A DNA stretch of 11,423 nucleotides from Candidatus Delongbacteria bacterium (GTDB lineage Bacteria; UBA4055). Below, piece after piece: positions 4,791 through 11,423 of the stretch. Where the stretch lies: assembly GCA_013139625.1 (NCBI GenBank), contig WTAK01000290.1, forward strand, positions 1 to 11,423, written 5' to 3'. Below the pieces are notes generated by a model. That model was not told where the DNA came from and searched no databases. It saw only the letters and a program-made list of their open reading frames with translations. Positions within the stretch are counted from its first letter, which is position 1, and each line of letters begins with the position of its first letter. A program made the position numbers and the translations under genes.

Positions 4791-7463
4791 ATGGTCTTAA
4801 GAAGATACATATTCATGATCTTGATTATATCATTTTCTGTATTGCTGGGAGAAAGTAAGACTCTACATGCTTCTTCCTATTCAAATCCTGATACAACGAT
4901 CTTCTATTACGCTGAATTTGTTGATTTTGATAACCTAGGGCAGAAAATATACTTAACTGAAAATGCAAGGTTAGAATATAAAAATGTTTCGTTTTCAGCA
5001 TATCGGATAATTCTCGACATGAAAGAAAATACTGTTTCAGCGATCCAAAAAGAAGATACGGTGTTTTCAAAGCTGGAACCCGGCAAGATCGATTCAATTC
5101 TCGTAACAGGAAAACCTACGATCACCGAGAATAAAGAGACTATTGAAGGTACATATATGCTATATGACCTTGATACTAAGCAAGGGATAGTTCATAATGC
5201 CAGAACTGTGATGAAAAGTGCCAAGCTCGAAGATAATACTTTTTTTCATACGGAAAGTATGATAAAGCTTGATAATGACGATATTCATGGTACAAATGCT
5301 ATTATTTCAAGCTGTAACTTAGATCACCCACATTATTATTTTAAAGCTGATAGTGTAATAGTTACAAAAGATAATTGGGTTTATGCAAAACCGATATCAT
5401 TATATTTTGGCAATGTCCCGGTGGCTTGGTTCCCATATATTCTCTACAAGAAAAACAAAGGTCGTAATTCAGGTTTTATACTACCATCCTACTACTACAG
5501 CAGTTCAAAGGGTAATAGTTTTAAGCATCTTGGATATTTCTGGGATATGTCAGATTATACGGACTACACTATAATGGCGGATTACTACGATAATTACGGC
5601 TACTTGGTAAATCAAACATTCAGATACAAGAACAGATACACTATCAAAGGTCATATTAATGCAGATCTTACAAATGATTACGAAAGTATGAATTGGAGGA
5701 TCAGAGGTACGCATCGCCATCAAATTACTCCGACAATGTCGCTGAATGGAGTAGCTGACTATATAACAAAAACATCTCTCATCAGAGATCTCGGAGAAAC
5801 AAGCTATGATCGAATGCAAAACAAGCTTACTTCGAGTGGACAATTTAGCAAAAGATGGAGAAATACAGGTGATAATCTTACATTAATGTCATCTTACACA
5901 CAATATGTTGATACAGCTATTGTAAAATATCAGTTTCCATCAGTGAACTTCAGTTTACGTGGTAGAAAACCTTTCTCGGATATGGAAAATGCACCTTCAA
6001 TGATCAGAAAATTCCAGATAGGTGGAACATTAAGATCGTCTAGGAGTGTAGATATTTATGATGATATGAATATTTTTACAGATAACACCAGTTCTTCTAT
6101 AAATCTAAATGAAAATACCAGCCTTGGAAATTTCAGAGTAGGATCGAGCCAGAGTTTCCTTGCTAATAATTACAAAGATAAGCATTATACCGAATCAGAA
6201 ATAGATAGTATGACAACATACCAGAATGTTGATTCAACATTCGAAAATTATGGTATCAAGACAGCGTCGTATTTGCAGTATAATCATAAATTATTTAGGC
6301 ATATCAGTATTCGTGAATCTTTTAATTATAGGCACGATGTTGCTTTTAAATATTACGATGATGATATTACGAATAAAGATTATAGCGATATTCCGGATAT
6401 AATCAGTGGGAACTTATCAAGATCAACTTACGATGTAAGTATTTCTGCAAATACAAGTATATACGGAATTTTTCAACCAGAGATATTTGCACTTAAAAAA
6501 ATAAGACATACTATATCTCCCGCAATCTCAATGTCCTATAAACCTGATTTTTCAAAGGATAAGTACGGTTATTTTATCAATGAATCAATATTAGACACTG
6601 TTATTACGGGTTCACCTCCTGATACAATCATTGTATTAAAAACAAAACAGACAGATATTTTTGCTCCTTCAATGGCAGGTAGTACTCCTTCAGGTGAATC
6701 GGCCACGTTGCATTATTCATTAAAGAATATTTTAGATGCTAAGATAGACTATGGTGAAATAGAGAGATCAAGAACACTATTTAATATTGATATGAGTGGG
6801 TCTTATAATTTTGCAGCTGACAGTAATAAAATGTCAGTAATAAATATAAGGTTTTATTCAACACTATATAATGGGGACTTATTATATGATAATATTAGTT
6901 TAACAGTAAAAGTTAATGCTTCAGCTGTAACGACTCCTTATGATAAGGCCGGAAATTATATTAATCCGAATTTTGATTTTTGGAATAAAAATCCTTTCAG
7001 GACAGAGAGCTGGAGAGCAGATTATTCACTTGCAGTGCCGATCAATTTTAAAGGAATATTCTCGAAGGATATAAAGATCTTCGAGGAAAGTGAGCCTGAA
7101 TTAGACATTGTTCCTCTGAGTAATAATAATTTCACAAGTATGTCCTACGATATCAAAGGTAACTTGAGTTTCAGAGAAAACTATGATTCTGAGGATCGTT
7201 ATTCCAAGAATTTCTATATGACACTTTCAGGCAAGATCAAGCCGACAGAGAATTGGCTCATAGAATATAGTTCGACGATAAATTTCCTAACTCCGAGGAA
7301 ATTGACTTCTACTAGGATCAAAATCAGAAGAGAAATGCATTGCTGGCAGGGAGAATTTGAGTGGGATATGTTCTCGAAAGGTTTTAAGCTGTTAATAAAC
7401 ACGAAAAGCAGTATCTTTTCGGATATTAAATTTGATAAGGACACTCGTGTCCGTAAATGGTAA
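4791..7463 (+). CDS. lptD: LPS-assembly outer-membrane protein LptD (OstA)
   Basis: An 890-residue protein that, with lipoprotein LptE, inserts LPS into the outer leaflet of the outer membrane. Order: a signal peptide (hydrophobic 8-20, possible cut after A27), an LptA/OstA-like jellyroll at about 37-170 (YYAEFVDFDNLGQKIYLTEN, then VTGKPT and related strands), then a large beta-barrel from about 200 that opens with FGNVPVAWFPYILYKK and RNSGFILPSYYYSSSKG, followed by many alternating aromatic/polar strands to a C-terminal Trp. Only two cysteines are present: C175 in the SSCNLDHPHYYFKA motif and C851 in HCWQGEFEW. They could form one disulfide linking the jellyroll to the barrel, in place of the two in E. 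coli. The GGAG site (4783-4786) is rather close to the ATG (4 nt). The neighbour gmhB supports the envelope role. A hairpin repeat follows the stop codon. Confidence 0.92.
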   Translation: MVLRRYIFMILIISFSVLLGESKTLHASSYSNPDTTIFYYAEFVDFDNLGQKIYLTENARLEYKNVSFSAYRIILDMKENTVSAIQKEDTVFSKLEPGKIDSILVTGKPTITENKETIEGTYMLYDLDTKQGIVHNARTVMKSAKLEDNTFFHTESMIKLDNDDIHGTNAIISSCNLDHPHYYFKADSVIVTKDNWVYAKPISLYFGNVPVAWFPYILYKKNKGRNSGFILPSYYYSSSKGNSFKHLGYFWDMSDYTDYTIMADYYDNYGYLVNQTFRYKNRYTIKGHINADLTNDYESMNWRIRGTHRHQITPTMSLNGVADYITKTSLIRDLGETSYDRMQNKLTSSGQFSKRWRNTGDNLTLMSSYTQYVDTAIVKYQFPSVNFSLRGRKPFSDMENAPSMIRKFQIGGTLRSSRSVDIYDDMNIFTDNTSSSINLNENTSLGNFRVGSSQSFLANNYKDKHYTESEIDSMTTYQNVDSTFENYGIKTASYLQYNHKLFRHISIRESFNYRHDVAFKYYDDDITNKDYSDIPDIISGNLSRSTYDVSISANTSIYGIFQPEIFALKKIRHTISPAISMSYKPDFSKDKYGYFINESILDTVITGSPPDTIIVLKTKQTDIFAPSMAGSTPSGESATLHYSLKNILDAKIDYGEIERSRTLFNIDMSGSYNFAADSNKMSVINIRFYSTLYNGDLLYDNISLTVKVNASAVTTPYDKAGNYINPNFDFWNKNPFRTESWRADYSLAVPINFKGIFSKDIKIFEESEPELDIVPLSNNNFTSMSYDIKGNLSFRENYDSEDRYSKNFYMTLSGKIKPTENWLIEYSSTINFLTPRKLTSTRIKIRREMHCWQGEFEWDMFSKGFKLLINTKSSIFSDIKFDKDTRVRKW

Positions 7464-7465
7464 CC

Positions 7466-7492
7466 TGTAGGGGACGGTTTCTAACCGTCCCC
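7466..7492 (+). repeat. TGTAGGGG-type hairpin between lptD and selB
   Basis: GGGGACGGTT (7470-7479) pairs perfectly over 10 bp with AACCGTCCCC (7483-7492) around a 3-nt loop. It is preceded by TGTA and shares 11 identical leading bases with the hairpin at 2269. It is followed by AAAACG rather than a T-run, so it is not a standard intrinsic terminator. In RNA it would be a very stable stem at the lptD 3' end and about 10 nt before the selB ribosome binding site, where it could protect the upstream mRNA or tune selB expression. Confidence 0.8.
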
Positions 7493-7515
7493 AAAACGAA
7501 ACAAGGAACGATACA

Positions 7516-9408
7516 ATGTCACATTTTATTATAGGAACAGCAGGTCATATTGACCACGGTAAAACATCGCTTGTTAAAGCTTTGACAGGTATGGATACCG
7601 ATGTTCTTAAAGAAGAGAAAGAAAGAAATATCACTATTGATATCGGTTTTGCTTTTCTAGGAGATGACATAACGATCATTGATGTTCCGGGGCATGAAAA
7701 ATTCATTAAGAACATGGTTGCCGGTGTATCAACAATCGATTTTGTTCTCTTTGTAATTGCAGCAGATGATGGAGTTATGCCTCAAACCAGAGAGCATTTG
7801 GATATACTTAACCTTCTTCAGATCAAAGATGGTATGGTTGTGGTGACTAAGTCGGATATGGTCGAGGAAGAATGGTTAGAATTGGTCACAGAGGAGATCA
7901 AAGAGTATTTGCAAGGGACTTTCTTGGAAGGTTCTCCGGTAGTAACAGTAGATTCTCTGAGCAGAAAAGGTATTGATACAGTTCTTGAGATTATTAATGA
8001 AAAGAAGCAGAGTAAAGTCGAAAGAGTTGACAAAGGGATCTTCAAGCTTCCTATAGACAGAGTTTTTACAATGAAAGGTTTCGGGACGATCATTACAGGA
8101 ACTATCCTTTCCGGAGATGTGAAGGAAGGTGAAACATTGTCACTTCAGCCGAAAGGGATCAATGTTCGTGTTAAAGGTCTTCAGAGCCATGGTCATAAGC
8201 AACCCGAGCTGACAAGCGGAGACAGGGCTGCTATAAATCTTCACGGAGTCAGCGTTGACGATATTGTCAGAGGTGATATCTTAGTTTCTACAGGTTATCT
8301 TGAACCGACATATATTTTTAACGGAAAACTTTATCTATTGAGCACTGCAAAAGAGCTGAAGAACAGAGCAAGGGTTAGGATTCACGCAGGGACTAATGAA
8401 ATTTTCGGCAGAGTTGTTCTTTTGGACAAGGAAAAACTAGAACCCGGTACAGAAGCTTTAGTCGAGATCAGACTTGAAGAAGAGATGAATTTATCTCCGG
8501 GTGAAAGATTTGTAATTCGGTCATATTCTCCACAGGTAACGATAGGTGGAGGTCAAATATTAACTACGTTAAAGAAAAAAGGTAAAAGATTTGATAAAGA
8601 AAAGATAGCTCTGTTGAAAGAACTCGAAAAAGGTGATCCTCAGGAATTGGTTGAAGAAATTTTATTGAGTTCTAAGTACGAACCATTTGTTCCGAGTGAT
8701 ATTTCTAAAAAGTTAGCAAAGACCGATGATGAAACATTGAAAATGCTAGAGAATTTGATCTCGCAGGATAAGATCCTTGTAATCGGAAAGGGAAATAAGA
8801 AAGTATATTTCCACAATAGGAATATAGAAGCTACAATATCTAAGATAAACACTGTATTAGATGAATTTCATGAGAAGAATCCGTACAGACAGGGAATTTC
8901 CAAAGAAGATCTAAGAACAAAGATATCTCAAGCTTTCAATCAAATTGTATTTGATTTCATACTGAAGAAAGCTGAAGCAGATGAATTAATTCAGATATCT
9001 CAGAATGTTATTACTAAGAAAGGTTTTGAAATTCAGCTCAATGATGAAATGAAGAAGAAGCTTGATACTTTCCTTGAAGTCCTCGATGAAAATAGATTTA
9101 AACCACCTGTAATTAAAACTATAGCCGAGCAAATTCCGATGATCGAAAGAGATGCCAGAGAGTTGGCAGGAATGCTGATGTTCACGGGTAAGATCATTAA
9201 ATTATCAGAAGGTCTTTTGATCTCTAAAGCTATGTTAGAGGAAGGGAAAAAGCTTGTTTCTGCTAAGATGAAAGGTGTCGGTCAGATGAAGCTCGGTGAA
9301 ATTTCAGAGCTTTTAGGCAGTTCAAGGAAGTATGTAGTTCCACTGATGGAGTATCTAGATAAGGTTGGGTTTACGGAAAGAGACGGGGATTATCGGAAGA
9401 TTCGGTAA
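7516..9408 (+). CDS. selB: Selenocysteine-specific elongation factor SelB
   Basis: A 630-residue translational GTPase that delivers Sec-tRNA to in-frame UGA codons carrying a SECIS element. G-domain motifs: GHIDHGKT (10-17), R37-N-I-T40 with IDIGFAF as switch I (the more usual residue at 38 is Gly), DVPGHE (56-61) and TKSD (111-114). The beta-barrel domain II has D181-R182 in [13 protein letters not shown] and R237 in GDRAAINL, at the places of the selenocysteinyl-pocket residues (D180, R181, R236 in E. coli numbering). Domain III ends near [15 protein letters not shown]. From about 365 the sequence is helical with short strands, fitting the four winged-helix repeats that bind SECIS RNA; total length is close to E. 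coli SelB. AAGGA (7503-7507) lies 8 nt before the ATG. No selA, selD or selC and no selenoprotein gene is in the window. Confidence 0.94.
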   Translation: MSHFIIGTAGHIDHGKTSLVKALTGMDTDVLKEEKERNITIDIGFAFLGDDITIIDVPGHEKFIKNMVAGVSTIDFVLFVIAADDGVMPQTREHLDILNLLQIKDGMVVVTKSDMVEEEWLELVTEEIKEYLQGTFLEGSPVVTVDSLSRKGIDTVLEIINEKKQSKVERVDKGIFKLPIDRVFTMKGFGTIITGTILSGDVKEGETLSLQPKGINVRVKGLQSHGHKQPELTSGDRAAINLHGVSVDDIVRGDILVSTGYLEPTYIFNGKLYLLSTAKELKNRARVRIHAGTNEIFGRVVLLDKEKLEPGTEALVEIRLEEEMNLSPGERFVIRSYSPQVTIGGGQILTTLKKKGKRFDKEKIALLKELEKGDPQELVEEILLSSKYEPFVPSDISKKLAKTDDETLKMLENLISQDKILVIGKGNKKVYFHNRNIEATISKINTVLDEFHEKNPYRQGISKEDLRTKISQAFNQIVFDFILKKAEADELIQISQNVITKKGFEIQLNDEMKKKLDTFLEVLDENRFKPPVIKTIAEQIPMIERDARELAGMLMFTGKIIKLSEGLLISKAMLEEGKKLVSAKMKGVGQMKLGEISELLGSSRKYVVPLMEYLDKVGFTERDGDYRKIR

Positions 9409-9411
9409 TAT

Positions 9412-9440
9412 TTGACAAAAGACTAAATAATTGTTATATT
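9412..9440 (+). promoter_or_regulatory. Strong sigma-70-type promoter for rpsO
   Basis: A perfect TTGACA (9412-9417), a 17-bp spacer and TATATT (9435-9440), starting 3 nt after the selB stop. Transcription should begin near 9447, giving a leader of about 70 nt. There is no terminator between selB and this promoter, so some read-through from the upstream operon is possible. Confidence 0.85.
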
Positions 9441-9450
9441 GGGCATTCAA

Positions 9451-9500
9451 TTAATGTTGAACTCGGTTCGGATGGAATATTCTTGCTGGGCAACGATTAA
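9451..9500 (+). promoter_or_regulatory. Structured rpsO leader, possible S15 autoregulatory site
   Basis: TTAAT-GTTG (9451-9459) can pair with CAAC-G-ATTAA (9491-9500), a 9-bp helix with one bulged G (9495) closing about 31 nt. It spans nearly the whole leader and ends 6 nt before the Shine-Dalgarno (9507-9511). Ribosomal protein S15 represses its own mRNA in several bacteria through leaders that differ in structure between phyla. The helix is visible in the sequence; binding by S15 is inference. Confidence 0.45.
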
Positions 9501-9517
9501 AAAACAAGGAGATACAA

Positions 9518-9790
9518 ATGTTAAGCAAAGAAGCTAAGGCAGGAATCGTAAAGAAGTACGGTGGAACAGAACAAGACACCGGAAAAGCTGAAGTACAGAT
9601 CGTTATCATGACAACAAGAGTAAAAGAGTTGACTGAACACTTGAAGATCAATAAGAAAGACAATCACTCAAGAAGAGGTATGAGATTGTTACTTGGTAAA
9701 AGAGGTAGATTGTTAAAGTTTTTAAAGAAAAAAGATATTGCAAGATATAGAATTTTGATAGCTGATCTTAATATTAAAGACAAATACTAA
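9518..9790 (+). CDS. rpsO: 30S ribosomal protein S15
   Basis: 90 residues, the normal S15 length. It is a primary 16S rRNA-binding protein that joins the central domain of the small subunit and contacts the large subunit. Family hallmarks are clear: the DTGKAEVQI segment (20-28), the LTEHLKINKKDNHSRRGMRLL rRNA-binding region (about 38-58, with the HSRRG turn), the basic GKRGRLLKFLKKKD stretch and the C-terminal RYRILIADLNI. The start is fixed by AGGAG 6 nt upstream. It has its own promoter and terminator; in many bacteria pnp follows rpsO, but here a convergent lipoprotein gene does. Confidence 0.97.
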   Translation: MLSKEAKAGIVKKYGGTEQDTGKAEVQIVIMTTRVKELTEHLKINKKDNHSRRGMRLLLGKRGRLLKFLKKKDIARYRILIADLNIKDKY

Positions 9791-9809
9791 GATTAAGTTT
9801 ATAGAAAGT

Positions 9810-9837
9810 AAAAACCCCGAAAATTCGGGGTTTTTTT
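9810..9837. terminator. Bidirectional terminator between rpsO and the lipoprotein gene
   Basis: AAAAACCCCGA (9810-9820) pairs over 11 bp with TCGGGGTTTTT (9825-9835) around a 4-nt loop, followed by more T (to 9837). The A-rich arm supplies a U-run in the reverse direction too, so it can end both rpsO and the convergent gene stopping at 9859. Confidence 0.9.
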
Positions 9838-9858
9838 ATTTTATCGAGTTTGTTTTCT

Positions 9859-10416
9859 TTACCTGTAAAGATTTATCATATCATCTTTCCAGCTTTGGTA
9901 GGTCTTATAGTAACGATTACTTCCATTAAGTTCATCTATTTTATTCATCTCAGAAGTATTAGCCTCAACAAAGATCGCTGTATCAGGGTATGCTGAATAA
10001 TTGAAGCTTATTGTGTCTCCAATACTGGCATCGTTTACATTTCTTATGTAAATCAGAGTATCCGATCCTTCGGTATATCGGATAAAAATCTCATTGCTAA
10101 TATTATCCCATTTAGCAGCATAAAGATTTGAATCATTATTTAGATTCTGAAGATATAAAGTATCACCACCATTTTCCTCGAAAATAAATAGAGTATTCGC
10201 AGAATAGGATGTATCTCCGAGAGAAACACCATTTCTATATGGGAAAGACGAATATCTGGTTTTTACTAAAACGGCATTAGTATCAAGTGATTGGTATACT
10301 TCATACACAGAATTATTTTCGGAGTAGATCGAAAGCATATCCTCATCTACTTCCGGAGTACATGACCATAGAAGCAATAGTGAGAAGGCAGTGAGAATTA
10401 AAATTTTTATTTTCAT
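9859..10416 (-). CDS. Small putative lipoprotein, function unknown
   Basis: A 185-residue protein with a lipoprotein signal: MKIK, a hydrophobic run at 5-17, and LWSC with C19 as the likely lipidated cysteine. Trp at the -2 position is unusual for a lipobox, so lipidation is likely but not certain. The mature part is acidic and rich in Ser, Asn, Asp and Tyr. Repeated strand-like segments carry DTL/DTI turns (GGDTLYLQNL, GSDTLIYIRNV, IGDTISFNY, PDTAIFVEA), which suggests a beta-sheet or partial propeller-like fold. No catalytic motif is seen. The start is supported by AAGGAT upstream. It lies 105 nt after the end of the M16C peptidase on the same strand, with repeats in between, so cotranscription is possible but uncertain. 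It ends at the shared terminator with rpsO. Confidence 0.72.
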   Translation of the reverse strand: MKIKILILTAFSLLLLWSCTPEVDEDMLSIYSENNSVYEVYQSLDTNAVLVKTRYSSFPYRNGVSLGDTSYSANTLFIFEENGGDTLYLQNLNNDSNLYAAKWDNISNEIFIRYTEGSDTLIYIRNVNDASIGDTISFNYSAYPDTAIFVEANTSEMNKIDELNGSNRYYKTYQSWKDDMINLYR

Positions 10417-10451
10417 GATTTTATCCTTTTTTTATTTTTTATTCCCTTCCA

Positions 10452-10477
10452 GTCGAACACATAGGTTCGACCTTACA
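10452..10477 (-). repeat. Third, diverged TGTA-hairpin
   Basis: On the minus strand TGTAAGG runs into a 7-bp perfect stem: GTCGAAC (10452-10458) with GTTCGAC (10465-10471) on the + strand, with a 6-nt loop. The TGTA(A/G)GG lead and the layout resemble the hairpins at 2269 and 7466, but the stem sequence differs. No T-run follows. It lies between the M16C peptidase and the lipoprotein gene. Confidence 0.55.
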
Positions 10478-10491
10478 TTGTCCCCATTACC

Positions 10492-10519
10492 CTTCGTGTC
10501 TCTGTGGCTTTGTGAGAAC
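10492..10519 (-). repeat. Candidate dispersed repeat (ACAAAG/ACAGAG type)
   Basis: Read on the minus strand this stretch is a run of near-periodic units, CACAAAGCCACAGAGACACG, followed by AAG. From memory, similar CACAAAG-CACAGAG-ACACGAAG strings are scattered between genes in many environmental bacterial genomes; I cannot confirm this here. It begins 2 nt beyond the peptidase stop codon (10522). Confidence 0.45.
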
Positions 10520-10521
10520 TT

Positions 10522-11423
10522 TTACTTTATTTCAATTAGTTCTGAGAATAGATTGGCATCTTTTTTTATCAGTTCAGAGCAACCGATAATACTTTTAATA
10601 GAGTTATCATTAAATTTTTTCAACTGACCTGCCGTATCTCTGATATCCTGCTGAGTTGTTTCAAGAATCTCATCAATAGTCTTCTCAACTCTTTCCTTTT
10701 TCTCTCCGGCCAAATAATCATTTCTGGCTTTAATACCTTTTCCATTTGGACTTTGAAGAGGATCAAATGCGGAGTAAGCACCAATTTTGATATTATCAAA
10801 TGTATCATTGTCTATTTGGAATTTACTGATATGCTCGGAAATTCCTTCATAAGCTTCATAAGTCTGCTTAACGTTAGGATCTCTATAACTGGAGTAAGTC
10901 ATGATTCCACTTACAGGATTAAGCGAAACCCATGCACCATACGCTCCACCCAGTATTCTGATCTTATTGAATAAATAATCTGAGGAAAGATAGTTCTTTA
11001 AAACTTCTATCTTTCCGGAGTATTTAAAGTCTTTATCGAAAAATTTAGCACCTGTGGATGCAAAAACTACATCGGAAGAAGTTAGAAATGCTTCACCCGG
11101 CTTAAATTCATCAAATTTAATGTCGATTTTTTCCACCGGTGTTGTATCAAATATATTTAATATCTCTTCAGCATTGTTTTTAACAATTTCAATTCCTTCT
11201 TTATCAGAAGTAATATTAATGATCAAATTATCCTTTCTGAACATTAGATCTTTGATAAGTTTCATTTTTTCAATAAGTTCGTCGAATAATGAATCAAAAT
11301 TATCACTTACTTCTTTATATTTAAAATATGCAGTCAAACCCTTAACATATTCAATATATTTTCCCTGCTTATTCAAATTTGCACTTATTCGATGCAATGC
11401 GTATTGGTAACCTTCAGATTTTA
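10522..11423 (-). CDS. M16C (PreP-like) zinc metallopeptidase, C-terminal part
   Basis: The reading frame is open to the right edge, so the true start and the N-terminal catalytic half with the HxxEH zinc motif lie outside the window; about 300 residues are visible. It matches the M16C-associated region and C-terminal half of PreP/CYM1-type peptidases, which degrade short unfolded peptides. Matching pieces in order: EGYQYALHRISANLNKQGKY and EYVKGLTAYFKY, the strand pair LMFRKDNLIINITSDKEG, then GGAYGAWVSLNPVSGIMTYS, SYRDPNVKQTYEAYE, DPLQSPNGKGIKARNDYLAG and a helical end. GGAYG and SYRDPN are typical of the half that closes the substrate chamber. A cytoplasmic or periplasmic site cannot be told without the N-terminus. 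A short lipoprotein gene follows. Confidence 0.88.
   Translation of the reverse strand, partial: KSEGYQYALHRISANLNKQGKYIEYVKGLTAYFKYKEVSDNFDSLFDELIEKMKLIKDLMFRKDNLIINITSDKEGIEIVKNNAEEILNIFDTTPVEKIDIKFDEFKPGEAFLTSSDVVFASTGAKFFDKDFKYSGKIEVLKNYLSSDYLFNKIRILGGAYGAWVSLNPVSGIMTYSSYRDPNVKQTYEAYEGISEHISKFQIDNDTFDNIKIGAYSAFDPLQSPNGKGIKARNDYLAGEKKERVEKTIDEILETTQQDIRDTAGQLKKFNDNSIKSIIGCSELIKKDANLFSELIEIK

Noticed and set aside
7466..7492. Calling the lptD-selB hairpin an intrinsic terminator
   Set aside because: The stem is strong, but AAAACG follows instead of a T-run, and selB directly downstream has no promoter that I can see.
10452..10472. GGTTCGACC string resembling a tRNA T-arm
   Set aside because: It is one arm of a simple hairpin repeat; no cloverleaf fits the flanks.
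11054..11410. 118-codon + strand open frame
   Set aside because: It is antisense to the M16C peptidase, whose protein family match is clear; composition is typical of a shadow frame.

Overview
The window reads as ordinary chromosome from an AT-rich, diderm (Gram-negative) bacterium. LptD and a GmhB-type heptose phosphatase point to an LPS outer membrane. SelB points to selenocysteine decoding. The shapes of LptD, of the M16C (PreP-like) protease and of the stand-alone RapZ C-terminal domain would fit the wider FCB/Cloacimonetes-Delongbacteria-like area, but that placement is inference. Two promoters match the E. coli-type -35/-10 consensus with 17-bp spacers, which argues against a true Bacteroidota, whose housekeeping promoters differ. 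No transposase, integrase, CRISPR array, tRNA or rRNA was seen.

Layout. (1) 1-49 holds what may be the last codons of a + strand gene, closed by a two-way hairpin terminator (50-74). (2) 173-1453 is a minus-strand pair: an Mrp/NBP35 P-loop ATPase for iron-sulfur cluster handling, followed 12 nt later by a stand-alone RapZ C-terminal domain. (3) 1699-2232 is a + strand secreted protein with a very lysine-rich tail, with its own promoter and terminator. (4) 2430-9408 is a likely + strand operon: nadE, gmhB, an unnamed protein with a PD-(D/E)XK nuclease signature, lptD and selB. The first three gaps are 26, 11 and 11 nt; the lptD-selB gap is 52 nt and holds a hairpin repeat. (5) rpsO (9518-9790) has its own promoter starting 3 nt after selB, a structured leader and a strong terminator. 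(6) 9859 to the right edge is minus strand: the C-terminal part of an M16C peptidase and, after a gap filled with dispersed repeats, a small lipoprotein.

How the genes fit together. GmhB (heptose for LPS core) and LptD (LPS insertion at the outer membrane) form an envelope pair. NadE, SelB and S15 are housekeeping. The least explained parts are the PD-(D/E)XK protein between gmhB and lptD, the secreted lysine-rich protein, a frame-breaking 10-bp tandem repeat inside mrp, and a family of intergenic hairpins that begin TGTAGGGG. I see no clear new multi-gene defence or metabolic system; the best leads are these smaller features.
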